Of a stretch of 64,000 nucleotides of DNA, positions 23,371 to 35,378 are shown one piece after another. The position numbers and the translations under genes are program-made. Within the stretch, counting starts at the first letter, position 1, and every line of letters begins with the position of its first letter. A model generated the notes under the pieces. It saw only the letters and a list, made by a program, of their open reading frames with translations, made no database searches and was not told the origin of the DNA. The stretch comes from Artocarpus heterophyllus (Eukaryota; Streptophyta; Magnoliopsida; Rosales; Moraceae): positions 10,792,235-10,856,234 of the forward strand of contig CM046345.1 of the NCBI GenBank assembly GCA_025403435.1, given 5' to 3'.

Positions 23371-26045
23371 GTGGACCACGAAGGAGGTGGAGTTGAAGTT
23401 GGAGGGGGTGCTAGAAGGTCTCGCCCTTGAAAGGGACAATGAATGCGAATAATGTGGCAAATGCAGTGGTGTTTTTGGAGTTAAAAGCGGAGTTTTGGCA
23501 GTGCAAGATTTAGCTGTCAATGGTGGTAATATAATGTAGTTGGTCATCATGATTTAGATGTGGAATGATGTATGGATTTATATATAAAAATGATATTAGT
23601 AAGCAATTGTTCCAAGAATAATTTACCATAATTCTTTCTTTTGTAATTCTTCAATTAATATGAAGACTTGCAAGTGTAATACCCCATTCTGTTTGGTAAT
23701 TGGATCAGTCACCAATCGAAGTCAAGTGGTTGGCTAGGATAGAAATATGTTTCACTTCTCTGACATCATTTTTGGTTTATTTGTTATATGATAATATATT
23801 TGTTTTATTTAATTAAAATTATTATTTTTATTGGTTTGCGAATTGTTATTTGCACATGCAATGTAATATAATTGTTCAAAATAAAAAATCAATAAATTGT
23901 GAGGCTAAATAACACACAAGATAAAAGTAATCTATTAAAAACCTTAGAGAAAGAAGTGTCTTTTTTTTGTCTCCAGCACATACAGTACATTAAATAATTA
24001 TTAATTTGAGAAAATACTGCTGTTAAATGTATACATTTTACAAGTCCTGTAGTAGGAATTGTAGTAATGAGTTTGGTGATGTATTTAACAACGTTTTAGA
24101 AAAATCATTAAATGTCTAATTTAATGACTTTGGATACGTAAACCATGGTCCTGTCTTTAATGACGATTTTTAACTGTCATTTTATTTATTATTTAGTGCT
24201 ATTAATTTGTTTCAAAATAGTTTTTAAGATTTTGTAATTAGAAACCTTTTTTGTGGTTCTATACATATAGTTTAGCCATAAATTTATAACTGACTCTATC
24301 AAAACATGAAGAGTTTAATTCTTCTTGAGTTTGGAAAAAACTTATTGGGAATATTTGTTTCAAATTAAAAACGTGGATGTTTGACTGCTTATGTTTCTTA
24401 AGCCCTTTATCTCCTATATGTTGTCCGAGGAAATATAATAATATATTTGTCTTCAACCTATTGTTTATACATATGAATATGATGAACTTTGGAAGCACAG
24501 CTTTTTACCAACACATCAAACTACAAATTAAGAAATCGTAACAATTATATTGGTAGTCCTCATGAGTCCACGACTAGGACTAATCAATTCTGGCTGGCTG
24601 CACTTAGAGTCAAAACTAGTAGTGATCAGATCGCCTTAGTTGATTTATTGTTGCCCACCAATCCAATAAAATAGGAGAATAAAATATTGTAGGAAAAAAA
24701 AGGTTTGACATTTAGGCGTGCTTTTCTAAGGCTCTCTCTCTCCCTCTCTCTCGTCATATATATGGTTCGTATTCTTCTGCTTTTATTTGTCGATGTTTGA
24801 ATTGTTTTTACTTTTTCTTAAAAGAAAAAAAAAACGTTTTGCCTACTTTTTTTCTTCTTTCTTTTATTTTGTCTTTTTCTGATAACTTCTTTCCATGCCG
24901 GCTATGATTTTTATTGAATTTTCCGATTAACTACTTACAGGAGAATATTATCAGTAGATAATATTATATATCAAATTAGATAATAATTTTAATATGCGTA
25001 TACATCGGAAGAATGAATCGGAAATATATTGTATTTCTAAAACTTTTAAAAAAATTATGTGATTAGTGGTTTTTTTTTTTTTTAAAGCGATGTGATAACA
25101 GGTTTTGAGGGTCAGCTATTTTAAAAGAAAAAATGAAAAATTTATAACGCTCCATGAAAAATAAATCATAAAACACTCTGTTACATTAATAAGAGATGCT
25201 ACCCTTTTTAAGAAAGAAGAAAATGAAGGACTGCAAAATTAAAAAAAAAAAAAAAAAAAAAAAAGCTGTAAGTATAGTTTGCTGCTATAATCATATTCGT
25301 GCAAATGATCCATGAGTTGACATTTAATTTGATGATGATTTTTTTATTTGATAATTAGATTTGTTACCTTATTTTATATTGCAAAATCAAAATTATCTTT
25401 CTGTATTTATATTACTTTCATGCTAAGCAATGTTTTGATATTTTTAAATTGACAAAATTATTTACATGCATGGTATAAGTTATTAAAATAAATAAATAAA
25501 TCACATGAGTTTGAATTGGCAATAATATAACTATAACTATTTGGGCACGTGCAATGCTGGTACTAGACACAACGTAGTTTGGATGTTAAATGTTAGTACA
25601 TTTAATAGTACATATTAAATGTTCTTAACTCTATTTCTAAGAAATACGACCGTATGGATTTTTATATTCTGACAACGTAGTAATAATGCACTGTAAAATA
25701 TTTTTTAATTTAGTATATTATTGATTTTAACTAGAGTGGTTTTAAATGAAAGTTGAAGGATATTATCGTATCTGATTCTTATACCTCTACCACACTTGGA
25801 ACTAAATTATTCTCTATTCGTGAATTTTTAATTGAATTACACAATGATTCGTAATTTGTGAATTTCAAATACGTGAACACATTTCCTATGAATTGTAAGT
25901 ACTGCTTACATATTCTTTTTCCTACCATTAAATACTCAAACTAACAATAAAAAGACACTTGGATTAAAAATAATATGACTTGTTGAATAATACAATAGAA
26001 AGGGTGTTCCTAGCTGCCTTACCAACGACGGTTGAAACAGTACAA
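23371..26045. other. 5' flank of CHS copy 2 (duplicated unit)
   Basis: Aligns with 5802-8470 with roughly 5-7% substitutions by eye plus indels, for example a longer A run at 25241-25263 and a shortened CT tract near 24732-24752. No gene is seen. Confidence 0.8.
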
Positions 26046-26053
26046 CCCCAATT

Positions 26054-26088
26054 CACGTGGTCACCCACCTGCCGTAATCCAACCTACC
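26054..26088 (+). promoter_or_regulatory. G-box and H-box/MYB cluster of CHS copy 2
   Basis: CACGTG at 26054-26059 and CCTACC at 26083-26088, with the same spacing as in copy 1. Conservation of both sites suggests both genes answer the same bZIP/bHLH and MYB regulators. Confidence 0.7.
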
Positions 26089-26133
26089 CACTTACCCCAC
26101 CTCTAATATCCTGATATAGTATATTTGTGTGTG

Positions 26134-26140
26134 TATATAT
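26134..26140 (+). promoter_or_regulatory. TATA box of CHS copy 2
   Basis: TATATAT, 136 bases before the ATG, after a shorter GT repeat than in copy 1. Confidence 0.65.
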
Positions 26141-26275
26141 AGGCTCAAATAGCAAAGTGTTTTCCAAACTGCAAATTAGCTCAGCTAGTTTTGCTATAGC
26201 TCTTGTTATATACATAACTCCCAAAGCAATAGCATCTAGCAAAGTCCAACATTATAATATTTGTAATTTGTGAGC

Positions 26276-27802
26276 ATGGCCCACTCCGTCAGTGAAATCA
26301 GAAAGGCACAACGGGCCGAGGGTCCGGCTGCCGTGCTAGCCATTGGCACCGCCAACCCGTCCAACTTTTTCTTGCAAACTGATTATCCTGACTTTTACTT
26401 CCGCATCACCAGTAGTGATCATAAGACAGAACTCAAAGACAAATTTAAACGCATGTGTATGTAATTCATCTCCAAGCTATTTTTTTTTTGTTTTGCAATC
26501 TCTTGACAATTTTTTTCTTTAATATGTGGTACAAGATTTGTTACATATTGTTTGTCGAATTCAAACACATACATAAATATAGCAATAATTGGTATGCATA
26601 TATATATATATATATGCATATACATTACAAAAAAAACATATGTCATTTTGTGATTCATCATCAGTAACGAAAACCATACACATGTACACACATTTAGCAG
26701 TAGGAAGATAGATACATATGATATATAGATAGCCAAGAATTGAAAGATTTCATTTAGTAATTTATAGAGCTGATGTAACTGAATTCATGAATCTACAGGT
26801 GAAAAAGCTATGATAAAGAAGCGCCATATGTACTTGACGGAAGAAATCCTAAAAGAAAACCCAAAGATGTGTGAGTACATGGCGCCATCGCTAGATGCTC
26901 GCCAAGACATAGTGGTGGTTGAGATACCAAAGCTAGGAAAAGAGGCGGCGGTCAAAGCCTTAAAGGAGTGGGGCCAACCAAAATCAAAGATCACTCACCT
27001 CATCTTCTGCACCACCTCCGGCGTTGACATGCCAGGCGCCGATTACCAGCTGACCAAGCTCCTTGGCCTCCGACCTTCCGTGAAGCGCTACATGATGTAT
27101 CAGCAAGGCTGCTTCGCCGGCGGCGCTGTCCTCCGCATCGCCAAGGACTTGGCCGAGAACAACAAGGGTGCCCGAGTCCTCGTTGTCTGCTCCGAGATCA
27201 CTGCTGTCACCTTCCGCGGGCCGTCTGAACTCCACCTCGACTCCATGGTAGGCCAGGCCCTTTTTGGCGATGGCGCCGCTGCAGTCATCGTTGGCGCCGA
27301 ACCAGACACATCGATCGAAAAGCCAATATTCGAACTAGTATCAACGGCCCAAACAATCCTTCCAGACTCGGAGGGGGCGATTGACGGGCATTTAAGAGAA
27401 GTAGGATTGACATTTCATCTTCTCAAAGACGTACCTTACTTGATATCCAAGAACATAGAGAAGAGTCTGGTTGAGGCATTCACTCCGATCGGAATCAACG
27501 ACTGGAATTCGATATTCTGGATAGCACACCCGGGAGGACCTGCAATTCTTGACCAGGTGGAGTCGAAGGTGGGGCTGAAGAAGGAGAAGCTGAGGGCCAC
27601 TCGTCAAATGCTTAGCGAGTATGGAAACATGTCCAGTGCTTCCGTACTCTTCATAATGGACGAGATGAGGAAGAAGTCTGCGGAGGAAGGAAAGACCACC
27701 ACCGGTGAAGGCCTCGACTGGGGCGTCCTCTTCGGCTTTGGCCCGGGCTTGACCGTCGAGACAGTGGTGCTGCACAGCCTTCCCATTAATAATGTTGCCT
27801 AA
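26276..27802 (+). CDS. CHS: chalcone synthase, copy 2 (type III polyketide synthase)
   Basis: Exon 1 is 26276-26456, the intron 26457-26798 (342 bp, splitting the Cys61 codon) and exon 2 26799-27802, for 394 aa. ATG at 26276 is preferred to the GTG at 26270. It retains Cys165, His304, Asn337, Phe216, Phe266 and the GFGPG loop, so it should make chalcone like copy 1. It differs from copy 1 at P3H, P29S, V44I, N46S, T229P, K231T and T316S, none of them catalytic. It shares the unusual Tyr274 and Ser342. I count about 13 nucleotide differences in the 181 bases of exon 1 but only about 7 in the 1004 bases of exon 2. No stops or splice lesions, so both genes look functional. Confidence 0.93.
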
Positions 27803-28340
27803 TTGAGCTGTCCATAAGGTTCACTCATTCATACGAGTATTTCAACAATAAGTACACCCAGTTAACCATTGTGCGCTAGCTGGTAATTATTACTTTAATC
27901 AAGGTGTGTTGGTTGTTATAAATTTTTGGATAATTCAAGCGTAAAACATTCATTCATATGGATGCTTTGCTTTAAGAGGTGAAGGATCGACCTTCGAAAT
28001 AGATTCAAAGAATTTTACATCACAACTACCATTAATATATCATTTTGCTTTTTTTTTTTAGAACAAGGTTAATTTCATAAAACCAAAAATATGTTCCTGT
28101 TTCCTGATTAAGGCTTCTGTTTGTAATGATCAACTTGTCCTTTTTGGTCTCTTCTTGACTTGATATATAAAAATTAAATATCTATGTATATGTGTCGTCT
28201 TTGCTCTTTTTGTCTCGTAATTTTTTACTCTATTTTAAAAGAATTAACAGCATTGACAACGATAATAAAAAAATAAAACAATAAAAAAAAAAAGATAAAG
28301 AGAGGTAAAAATAACAGAGCCAAAACCCAAAAAAACGGTG
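27803..28340. other. 3' flank of CHS copy 2
   Basis: Closely matches copy 1 for about 55 bases after the stop codon and is then much diverged; a homologous stretch can still be followed to about 28160. A/T-rich with homopolymers; no gene. Confidence 0.55.
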
Positions 28341-28348
28341 AGTCTTTG

Positions 28349-29149
28349 GTGGAGAATGTTAAAATTCAAATGTTATTGTCTGTTAGATTTTAATCTATTG
28401 GTTAAAAAAAATAAGTAGGCTTACAATAGGTGCCCACACATCAAATTATTTCCTTTTATTATACATAAAATTTATTTTAAACCATGAAAAAAGAAAAGAA
28501 AAGAAAAAAATTAGCCGCCACTAGAGGGGAAGCCGGCGAACTCAAATTGCAGCTGCTGGTGGTTACCCATCCCCTCGCGATGTAACGACGGAGGCTTGCG
28601 AACTGTGGCGACCCGTCACGAGCAACAGAATGATGGCGATTGGTGCTAAGGAGTCGCGACTCGTTGCGACCAACGGCAGAGGCTCATGATCTTGCCTCGC
28701 GAACGGCGTTGTTTCAGATTAGGCGGCAACAGCAGTGGCGGAGAAAAGATGTTCACAGTGGAATTGTGGGATTTGTCTGACTATTTTCTCGAGCGGCCAA
28801 GCTTTGGGCAGACATAAGAGGTGTCATTGGGAGAAATTAGGGATTTCGGATGATCCGCCATCAATTGAACTTACCACCACCGTGGGTTCGTCGCAGCGTG
28901 ATTCTGACAACAACTATGCCAGATCTAGAGGTCTGACGGCGGAGCTTGTGGTGGTCGGACTTGCCCCCACCGTGAACGCCGACAGTGAGGAGATTTCAAC
29001 AAAGTGTTCTTTTCCTTTTCTTTAGCTTATAATCAGGTATGATAGAATCTATTTTTGTATTGTAAAGCCTATTTTGAGCCATTGACTTTTTATCTAACGG
29101 TTGTAATCAGTATTCTCCACCTCCTGCAGAGAATTTTGCCATTCTCCAC
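28349..29149. mobile_element. possible gene-fragment-carrying DNA element (Pack-type)
   Basis: Imperfect inverted ends lie at 28349-28367 and 29131-29149 (17 of 19 bases match), enclosing a GC-rich patch that includes a C2H2 zinc-finger fragment. No clear target duplication is visible next to them. The layout fits a Pack-MULE-like element carrying a captured host fragment, but this is inference; the inverted ends are short. Confidence 0.35.
28735..29025 (+). pseudogene. C2H2 zinc-finger fragment (ZAT-like)
   Basis: The frame encodes one complete C2H2 finger (C-x2-C-x12-H-x3-H) with the plant signature QALGRH, a variant of QALGGH, followed by KRCHWEK as in ZAT/AZF-type repressors. The frame has no ATG: it opens at GTG after a stop at 28720. 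It lacks the other fingers and the EAR motif expected in a full protein. The 60 residues after the finger have no recognised domain. It is most likely a captured or decayed exon piece lying in a GC-rich island. Confidence 0.6.
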
Positions 29150-29814
29150 AACTTTTCCCTAAAAAAAAAAAAAGACCAAATGAAACCGATCCACTAATTA
29201 AAAGATTTGAGAGAAATTAGTGAGTATATCCGGGGGGGTACGTGGTCTTACTTGTGTGGTCCACCCTTTCAATTGATCCCTATTAATTTTATCTCTGTCT
29301 TTCCTAATATGCTTCACTTAAATCCATTAGATAAAGTACTTTAAATTTTTAAATAATATAATTCTTCATTCTTTACAAAAAAAAAAAAAAATCGCACTTC
29401 AACCAATTTAGAAAACTAAAACAAACATTAACTTATTTCTCTAGAGAAAATCTGAAAGAATACTTTTCTAAAGGATTAAGATAAAATAGTTTGAAAGTTG
29501 AAACGAATGTGAGATAATATCATGTGTTGCGTACGGTGTGGTCAATATAGTTTTTTTTTCCCTGAAATTTAAGTTTGATTCTCGTGTGGCAAAACAATGG
29601 AAGTTTGAAGCTTCTATATCATTCCCTCCAGGACTTTGTGACTTTTGCTTTTGTGGCTCTTGTGGCTATAGCCAATCAAACGAACCCAGGCTGGACCACT
29701 CAGAAATTATTTGGAAGAAAAGTCCACCAACAAGTTGAAGTTAGAAGGCAAAGTCTCCATAATCACTCGTCAATTTCATTTATGTTTCTACTACGACCTG
29801 CACTATGCATGTAC
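29150..29814. other. intergenic, no gene seen
   Basis: AT-rich with homopolymer runs at 29161-29172 and 29378-29391 and a G run at 29232-29238. Overlapping short frames at 29538-29738 and 29575-29940 have no recognisable content. Confidence 0.4.
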
Positions 29815-29990
29815 GGCTTAATACTAAATACATCGTACTACAAACAAAAAAATAATAACAATTTTGTACTGCATAGTGACCTTCAACCTTTGCTGCTGTA
29901 CACAAGTCAAACTAGTAATACATTGGGTCGCCTTGATTGATTTATTGCTGCTTACCAATCCAACAAAATAAGAGAAAAAAATCATTTTAG
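29815..29990. repeat. third copy of part of the CHS 5' flank
   Basis: Aligns at roughly 70% by eye with 6885-7060 and 24490-24680, including shared blocks such as CGCCTT(A/G)(A/G)TTGATTT and CTACCAATCCAA-like sequence, in the same order and orientation. No CHS exon follows. It is best read as the remnant of a third, older CHS unit. Confidence 0.65.
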
Positions 29991-30025
29991 GTGAGTCACG
30001 GGTCAAAGTTCAATTCTCTCTTAGT

Positions 30026-30046
30026 ATGTATGTATGTATGTATGTA
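30026..30046. repeat. TATG microsatellite
   Basis: About five copies of TATG at the left edge of a GC-rich patch. Confidence 0.85.
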
Positions 30047-30049
30047 AAG

Positions 30050-30620
30050 TCGTCATAGGTGGGGTAGGTCTTCCGGCGGAGGGGTGGCGATTGGGGAAAC
30101 GACGCGACGCCGACCACCACGATTTCTTGACTTTGTTGGGAGGCTCTGCCTGTAAAAGGCTCGATGTCGGCATCCGGGCAGGGGGGCATCGACCTAGGGG
30201 ACCCACGGAGGAGGAGGACCCTCTCACGATGGACCTTTGAGACCTAGGCGACAGAGCGATGGACCCCTCATCGATGGCGTTGTCACGATTAGCAACCGAA
30301 GCAGATGGGCTATAGGTTCACGATGGTTGTGGTAGCCTAGTAGCAAAGTCGTAAACAGTCCACAGTGATCACGACTTTTGCGACAGACCTATTATTATCC
30401 ATACGAGTAGCATTTCGACGAAACCATAACGTAAGAGATTCGCAGCCACCCTCTTGAGGGGCCCCAGTTGCGGCTGTGACGAAATCTTCCCACAAAGCTG
30501 GTGGGGAATGACCCACTGCTGTTATCTGGGTTGCGAACAGGGGTGAGTCACCCAAATCTGAATATTTTCTGTTCTTGGAGCGTCAGCGACTCCCTTCGGC
30601 AGCGGCAAACAAGTAGAAAA
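30050..30620. other. GC-rich island without a recognisable gene
   Basis: Base composition changes abruptly from AT-rich to GC-rich for about 570 bases and then back, ending in a T/A homopolymer near 30640. Frames on both strands (30021-30240, 30337-30555) look like shadows. The texture resembles other GC-rich patches here (28520-28730, 59740-60200, 62960-63260) and may derive from the same kind of retroelement. Confidence 0.4.
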
Positions 30621-30776
30621 GCAGCACAACACTGAAGTTTTTTTAAAAAAAAAAATTGGAGTGTTTGAACTTATTGATCTTTTGGTGTGTTACATTTGTT
30701 TTTTGGCCATTGAATCCAAATCTAATGGACCAAAAAAAGGTCATAGATGAGAAGCTTTAGAGGTTCTCATCATAGC

Positions 30777-30778
<2 letters not shown>

Positions 30779-30814
<36 letters not shown>
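30779..30814. repeat. AT microsatellite
   Basis: About 18 AT dinucleotides. Confidence 0.95.
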
Positions 30815-30818
<4 letters not shown>

Positions 30819-32636
30819 ACACACTAGATATAAACTCAAACTAAATTTGAACTCTGGTTACACACTCTCCCACAGATACCTAAACCCCTTAAGTTAGCAT
30901 CAACTAGGTTTAGTTTTAGACTATTTGACAACCAAGTTAAAATTCGTGACTCCAACCGTAAAAATTATACAATACTCATATATTACAGTATAAAATAAAA
31001 GTATATTATAATATAAAACTCTTACACACATTACAATTTTATAGTTTTAACTCACAATTGCAACTTATTTCACTATTTATATTTTTGGGCAACTGTGAAT
31101 CCTGCTTTGAAATTGATGATTTTGAAATATTCATATGGGGATATTGGAGGACTTGACAATTGCATGAATTAAAAAGTAGGATCTAATGGTCTTACAGAAA
31201 TTAGAACTTAAAAGAAAGAATATTTATGTATAGAATCAAATATTTCCTTACGGCCCTCGAGTAACCGAGAGAGCTTCAACCTTGACATGACCAAAGAAAG
31301 CGATGCAAAACCGTCTCAATTTTTAAAAAATATTCGAGAGAGGATTTCAATGTCTAATTTCAAAATACAGTTGCCAAATAAGCTGTTTTTACTTGTTTTT
31401 GTTTTCATTTAGCTCAAAATGATAAAATTGGTTTTGAAACCTCAGGCAAGAGTCATTTTCCCAATGGAACCATCCATATGTCGTTCTTTTTTATTGGTTC
31501 AAATTTTTTTCCCGGGGAAAAAAACAAGAAGGTAGATAGAAAACTGTATGGCGAGATAACCAAGGAATGAATTAAACAGGAAATAGGTAGATTAGGACAT
31601 TTGCAGATCGTTGCTATAGTTAAGCGGCGTGACCTCATGAGTAATTGTGAAGTCGATCTATTAATCAACAACTAGGGATAACTATTAAGTGAGGCCTGCA
31701 AAGATCAAACGTCAGAGATAAATAATTTGTCACTAGCAACTTTTTTTTTTTCTTTTTTTACAACCAAAGTACTTGTGGAAAAATGCATTCGTAGGTTGGA
31801 TTGTGGACTTTCAAAAGCTGAACATTAATATTCAAGGGAAATTTATCTTTTAAGATTTAAGTTTATAAATATGACATATGTTTATTTGTGACATAATTTA
31901 ACATATAATATACATAATAATACGACATAACTTTTTTTTAAATGTGACATAAATAAACATAACTTTTAAAACCACGATAAAACATAATTTGTCACTAACG
32001 TTTGTTGTTGCGGTTAAATATCTCAAAGGACACAAGTCTTCTATTTATTCACCTTTTTCTAACTAAAACCTCTGTTTTTTATTTTTTATTTTTTATTTTT
32101 TTCTTTTTATTTCTCGAAATCTCTTATTTATTTAAACTTCATTTGGATTATATGGTGGATTAAAGGAATATTATTGTTAGCGAGTTGGTATTTGAAGATG
32201 TGTCTAAAAAAATATTTAATTCTAACGTCTATGTCAGTAGACTTAACACACATGGTAAAAATCAGATTCAATCCCTTGGCATGTCAAAGCTTTTATATAT
32301 TTTCATATTTACATCCCAACTTATTTGTGGCTTGAACTCAGGTCATGTTTATTTAACTTTAATTAAAATATTTGCATGAGTTCGACTAGTTCATAGCATA
32401 GATTATGCCTCGAATGTAGACTCTGATTTTTTTTTCCACCCAAAAATTATTTGCGCGACACAAATAAAAAACTCTAATATTTATGACCTAAATCTATAGG
32501 ACAGATTTTTTTTTTGGTTTTATTCTCATTTCTCAGAACTTATCTCAACACACCTTCAAACGTTCCTTGAAAAGACACATCAGACCTAAACCCAACTGTT
32601 CAACCCAGAACACATAGGCCCAATTACAGACAGTCG
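30815..32636. other. intergenic AT-rich stretch
   Basis: No gene recognised. A T-rich (T)nA repeat lies at about 32076-32105. Frames at 31453-31671 and 32185-32379 lack recognisable domains. Confidence 0.4.
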
Positions 32637-33434
32637 TCAGTGAGCAACAAATCCGCCGTGGACTTCGAGGTTATGTCCGGTGACGAACTCCGACTCATCG
32701 CACGCAAGGAACAGCACCGCATCAGCCACGTGTCGAGTCTTCAGCATAACCCCCTTCAGGCTCGAGTACGTCTCGTACCTCTTCTCCAGCTCAGCCGCGT
32801 CGGCGCCGTTCGCCTCGCACGTCAGCGGCGTCGCAAGCCCGCTCGGCGACACGCAGTTCACCCTTATCCCGTGCTCCCCCAGCTGCACGCTCGCGGACCT
32901 CACCAGCCCCAGCACCGCGTGCTTGGCCATGTAGTAGTCCGTCCTCCTCCTCCCTCCACGCGCCGCCGCGACGCTCCCCGTGCACACGATGCTCCCCCTC
33001 ACGTGCCGCTCCACCATCGCACGCGCGGCGTGCTTCACGCAGGCTGCGACCCCGCGGGCGTTGACCGCCATCAGCCGGTCGAAAGCGGCGAGGTCCAGGT
33101 CGATGACGGTCTGGTCGCACCGGTTCACGACGCCGGCGTTGCAGAACATGACGTCGAGGCGTCCGTGATTCTGGACCGTCGATTCAACGGTGGACTTGAC
33201 CTGATCCTCGTCAGTGACGTCGCAGTGGGCGTAGGTACAGCGGTGGGGGCCGATTGACTCAGCGACTTGGCGGCCAAGGTCGTCCTGGATGTCGGCGATG
33301 ACGACCATTGCGGCGCCGTGGTCGGCGAAGAGGCGCGCGGTGGCCTCGCCGATACCGCTGGCGCCACCGGTGATTATGGCGACTTTGCCTTCCAACTTCT
33401 TCTTGTTGGGAGGGTGGATGAGTGTTTTTAACAT
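32637..33434 (-). CDS. short-chain dehydrogenase/reductase (SDR110C-like)
   Basis: A 265-aa classical SDR in a single exon; ATG at 33434-33432. The frame is open from a GTG at 33458, but that would need a non-ATG start. Visible: cofactor loop TGGASGIG (22-29), Asp48 at the end of beta-2 pointing to NAD(H), NAG (99-101), Asn125, Ser154, and the catalytic Y-x3-K pair Tyr167/Lys171. Closest by pattern are secoisolariciresinol dehydrogenase, momilactone/zerumbone synthase and xanthoxin dehydrogenase-type enzymes, which oxidise alcohols of terpenoids or lignans; the substrate cannot be told. Odd: an Arg-rich GGRRRTD segment just before the catalytic Tyr, and GC-rich codons in an AT-rich setting. 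No intron, unlike several relatives. Confidence 0.88.
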   Translation of the reverse strand: MLKTLIHPPNKKKLEGKVAIITGGASGIGEATARLFADHGAAMVVIADIQDDLGRQVAESIGPHRCTYAHCDVTDEDQVKSTVESTVQNHGRLDVMFCNAGVVNRCDQTVIDLDLAAFDRLMAVNARGVAACVKHAARAMVERHVRGSIVCTGSVAAARGGRRRTDYYMAKHAVLGLVRSASVQLGEHGIRVNCVSPSGLATPLTCEANGADAAELEKRYETYSSLKGVMLKTRHVADAVLFLACDESEFVTGHNLEVHGGFVAH

Positions 33435-33491
33435 TGTTAATTTTAGAGCGTTGAGCACTTAAATGTCTCCTTTTGTGGCTGCCTGATTTGC

Positions 33492-33498
33492 TTTTATA
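33492..33498 (-). promoter_or_regulatory. TATA box of the SDR gene
   Basis: TATAAAA on the minus strand, 58 bases before the ATG at 33434. A start about 30 bases further on would put transcription near 33465, downstream of the GTG at 33458 only by a few bases, which supports the ATG as the true start and a short leader. Confidence 0.6.
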
Positions 33499-33919
33499 TT
33501 AAATTGGTGGTTAAAAAAGTAGTTTAATAAATAATATAAAACTCTTTTATCTTGTATTAAACAGTATAAACCTCTTTTATTATATAATTTTTAAACATAA
33601 ACCGATAACAATTTTGTCGCGAGGCAGAACGTTATTATTTACGTGAAAACGTTTTACGTACAGTAATAGTAAAAAAAATTATTTACCGCATGGACACGTG
33701 TTCAAAAATTACCCTATTATGCAAAAATCTTACGCCAGCTGGAGGCGATAATGATTTGTTTGGTTCTTTTTTTTTTTAAGAAAAAAAATATTAAGCAGTA
33801 CTGTACAAGCTTCTAAGATATTTTTCAACCAAAAAAAATATAAAGCAGTACTGTACTAGCTTCTAAGATGTTTTTCAACCAACAGCTACTTTAAACATCT
33901 CAATGACAATAACATACAG

Positions 33920-34094
33920 ACGGTGTTTGATAGTGATAGAAATTATTTAATTTTTATTATAATTTTAATTATAAATAGTATAAAATTTTAATATGTTACA
34001 ATAATAATAAAAAATATACTATAATATAAAACTCTCATATGTTACAGTAAAAATAGTTCTTACCACTGGTTTTCATCGTCTTTCTAAACACCCT
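33920..34094. mobile_element. MITE-like element (family A)
   Basis: Ends read ACGGTGTTTGATAG and CTTTCTAAACACCCT, an imperfect inverted repeat. The core holds CTCTCATATGTTACAGTA, shared with other copies in this window. No coding capacity. Confidence 0.6.
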
Positions 34095-34617
34095 AATAGG
34101 ATTGAATCAATTCAATCGTTTTTCGAGTTCCCTAATGGGTAAGGCATTTGTTTTGTTTTATTTATAGGGTAAACTGTAGTCGTCGAATTAACTTTTTAAC
34201 AATAAGATATGTAAATATTTATATAAAAGATTTATAATAATGTAAAATTATTTTCAATCACAAATTAAATAGTTGAAAAGCTAATGCAACAGTTAAAATA
34301 AAAATATAATACAGGTAGAAAAATGGAAAAGGGCTCGCCACCCATTTTTTAACATATCAACCATGTTTCACATTTCACTTCCAAGTGTTCGTACAAAAGA
34401 ACCATACAAACATACTGTGTGTATATATATCATCTCTGTTTTTGTTTTTCCTCCGTTTTGTGGGGCTGAACTCTGAAGGGAAATTCTTCCATGATACTTG
34501 CAACAAAGAATAATAAGAGTTTTACTTGCAGCAAATTACATTTCTGCCCATGTATCTTCTTCAACGTCGGATTCATTGTTCATGAAGAAGAGGAGGGGCA
34601 AAGGGCAAACAATCAGT

Positions 34618-34800
34618 ATTTAGTCCTTGAAATAACTAACTAGACATTGGAAAAGGTAGTATCGTCATTAAAAAAAAATAAAATAAGATGTTTAGTCGTT
34701 GAAAAAATAAATATTTTAGTCATTGGAAAAACTACCTAGTCATGGAGAAAATAAGTATAGCCATTAAAAAAACTAACTTGTCATTAAAAGTTACTTAATA
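34618..34800. repeat. degenerate minisatellite
   Basis: Several imperfect repeats of a 20-25-base unit resembling TTAGTCATTGAAAAAACTAA, with variable spacing. Confidence 0.5.
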
Positions 34801-35378
34801 ACTAAAATATGTCTTTGCTCATACCTTCCTCAATCTCCTTACAATTTATGTGCAGTCTTTTATTTAAACGTATAGACAAGAAGTTTTGTTGTGCAAACAA
34901 AATAATTTGGTCATTAAAAAAAAAAAAACTATAAACCTTATTCATTAAAATAGTGTGTACCTTGTTGCTATGTGCATCAATAAAATTCAAACTTAGTTTA
35001 TAGCAGTAAATTGTGGATTTAGATCTAGATTCAACCATGATTTTCTGCGAAAGCAGAATATTTTATTGATAGCTATTGAAATTCAAATATAAATATCAAT
35101 TACCCTGCCTAAAGAGCAATCATTTAATAGTTAATTAACACCTATAATTTACCATTAAAAATATTAGGTTACTAAATAGAATTAATGGTGATAAAAAAAA
35201 AGACCCTTTTGTTGGATATAATGAATTTTTTTATACAAAGTTATTATGACCTCACAACTAAATACCTTTTTGATTTCGACCAATATTAAATTTAGTTTCA
35301 ATTAGTGGACATTTTAGTTTTCTATTATAAACATTTGGCCGTATATATATCTTTAACCTCAATTTCCTTGACAAAGAT

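Noticed and set aside
32640..33257. 205-codon plus-strand frame opposite the SDR gene
   Set aside because: Arg/Pro/His-rich shadow of the GC-rich SDR coding sequence.
34618..34800. CRISPR-like repeat array
   Set aside because: Repeats are imperfect, of variable spacing and in plant nuclear DNA; a degenerate minisatellite explains them.
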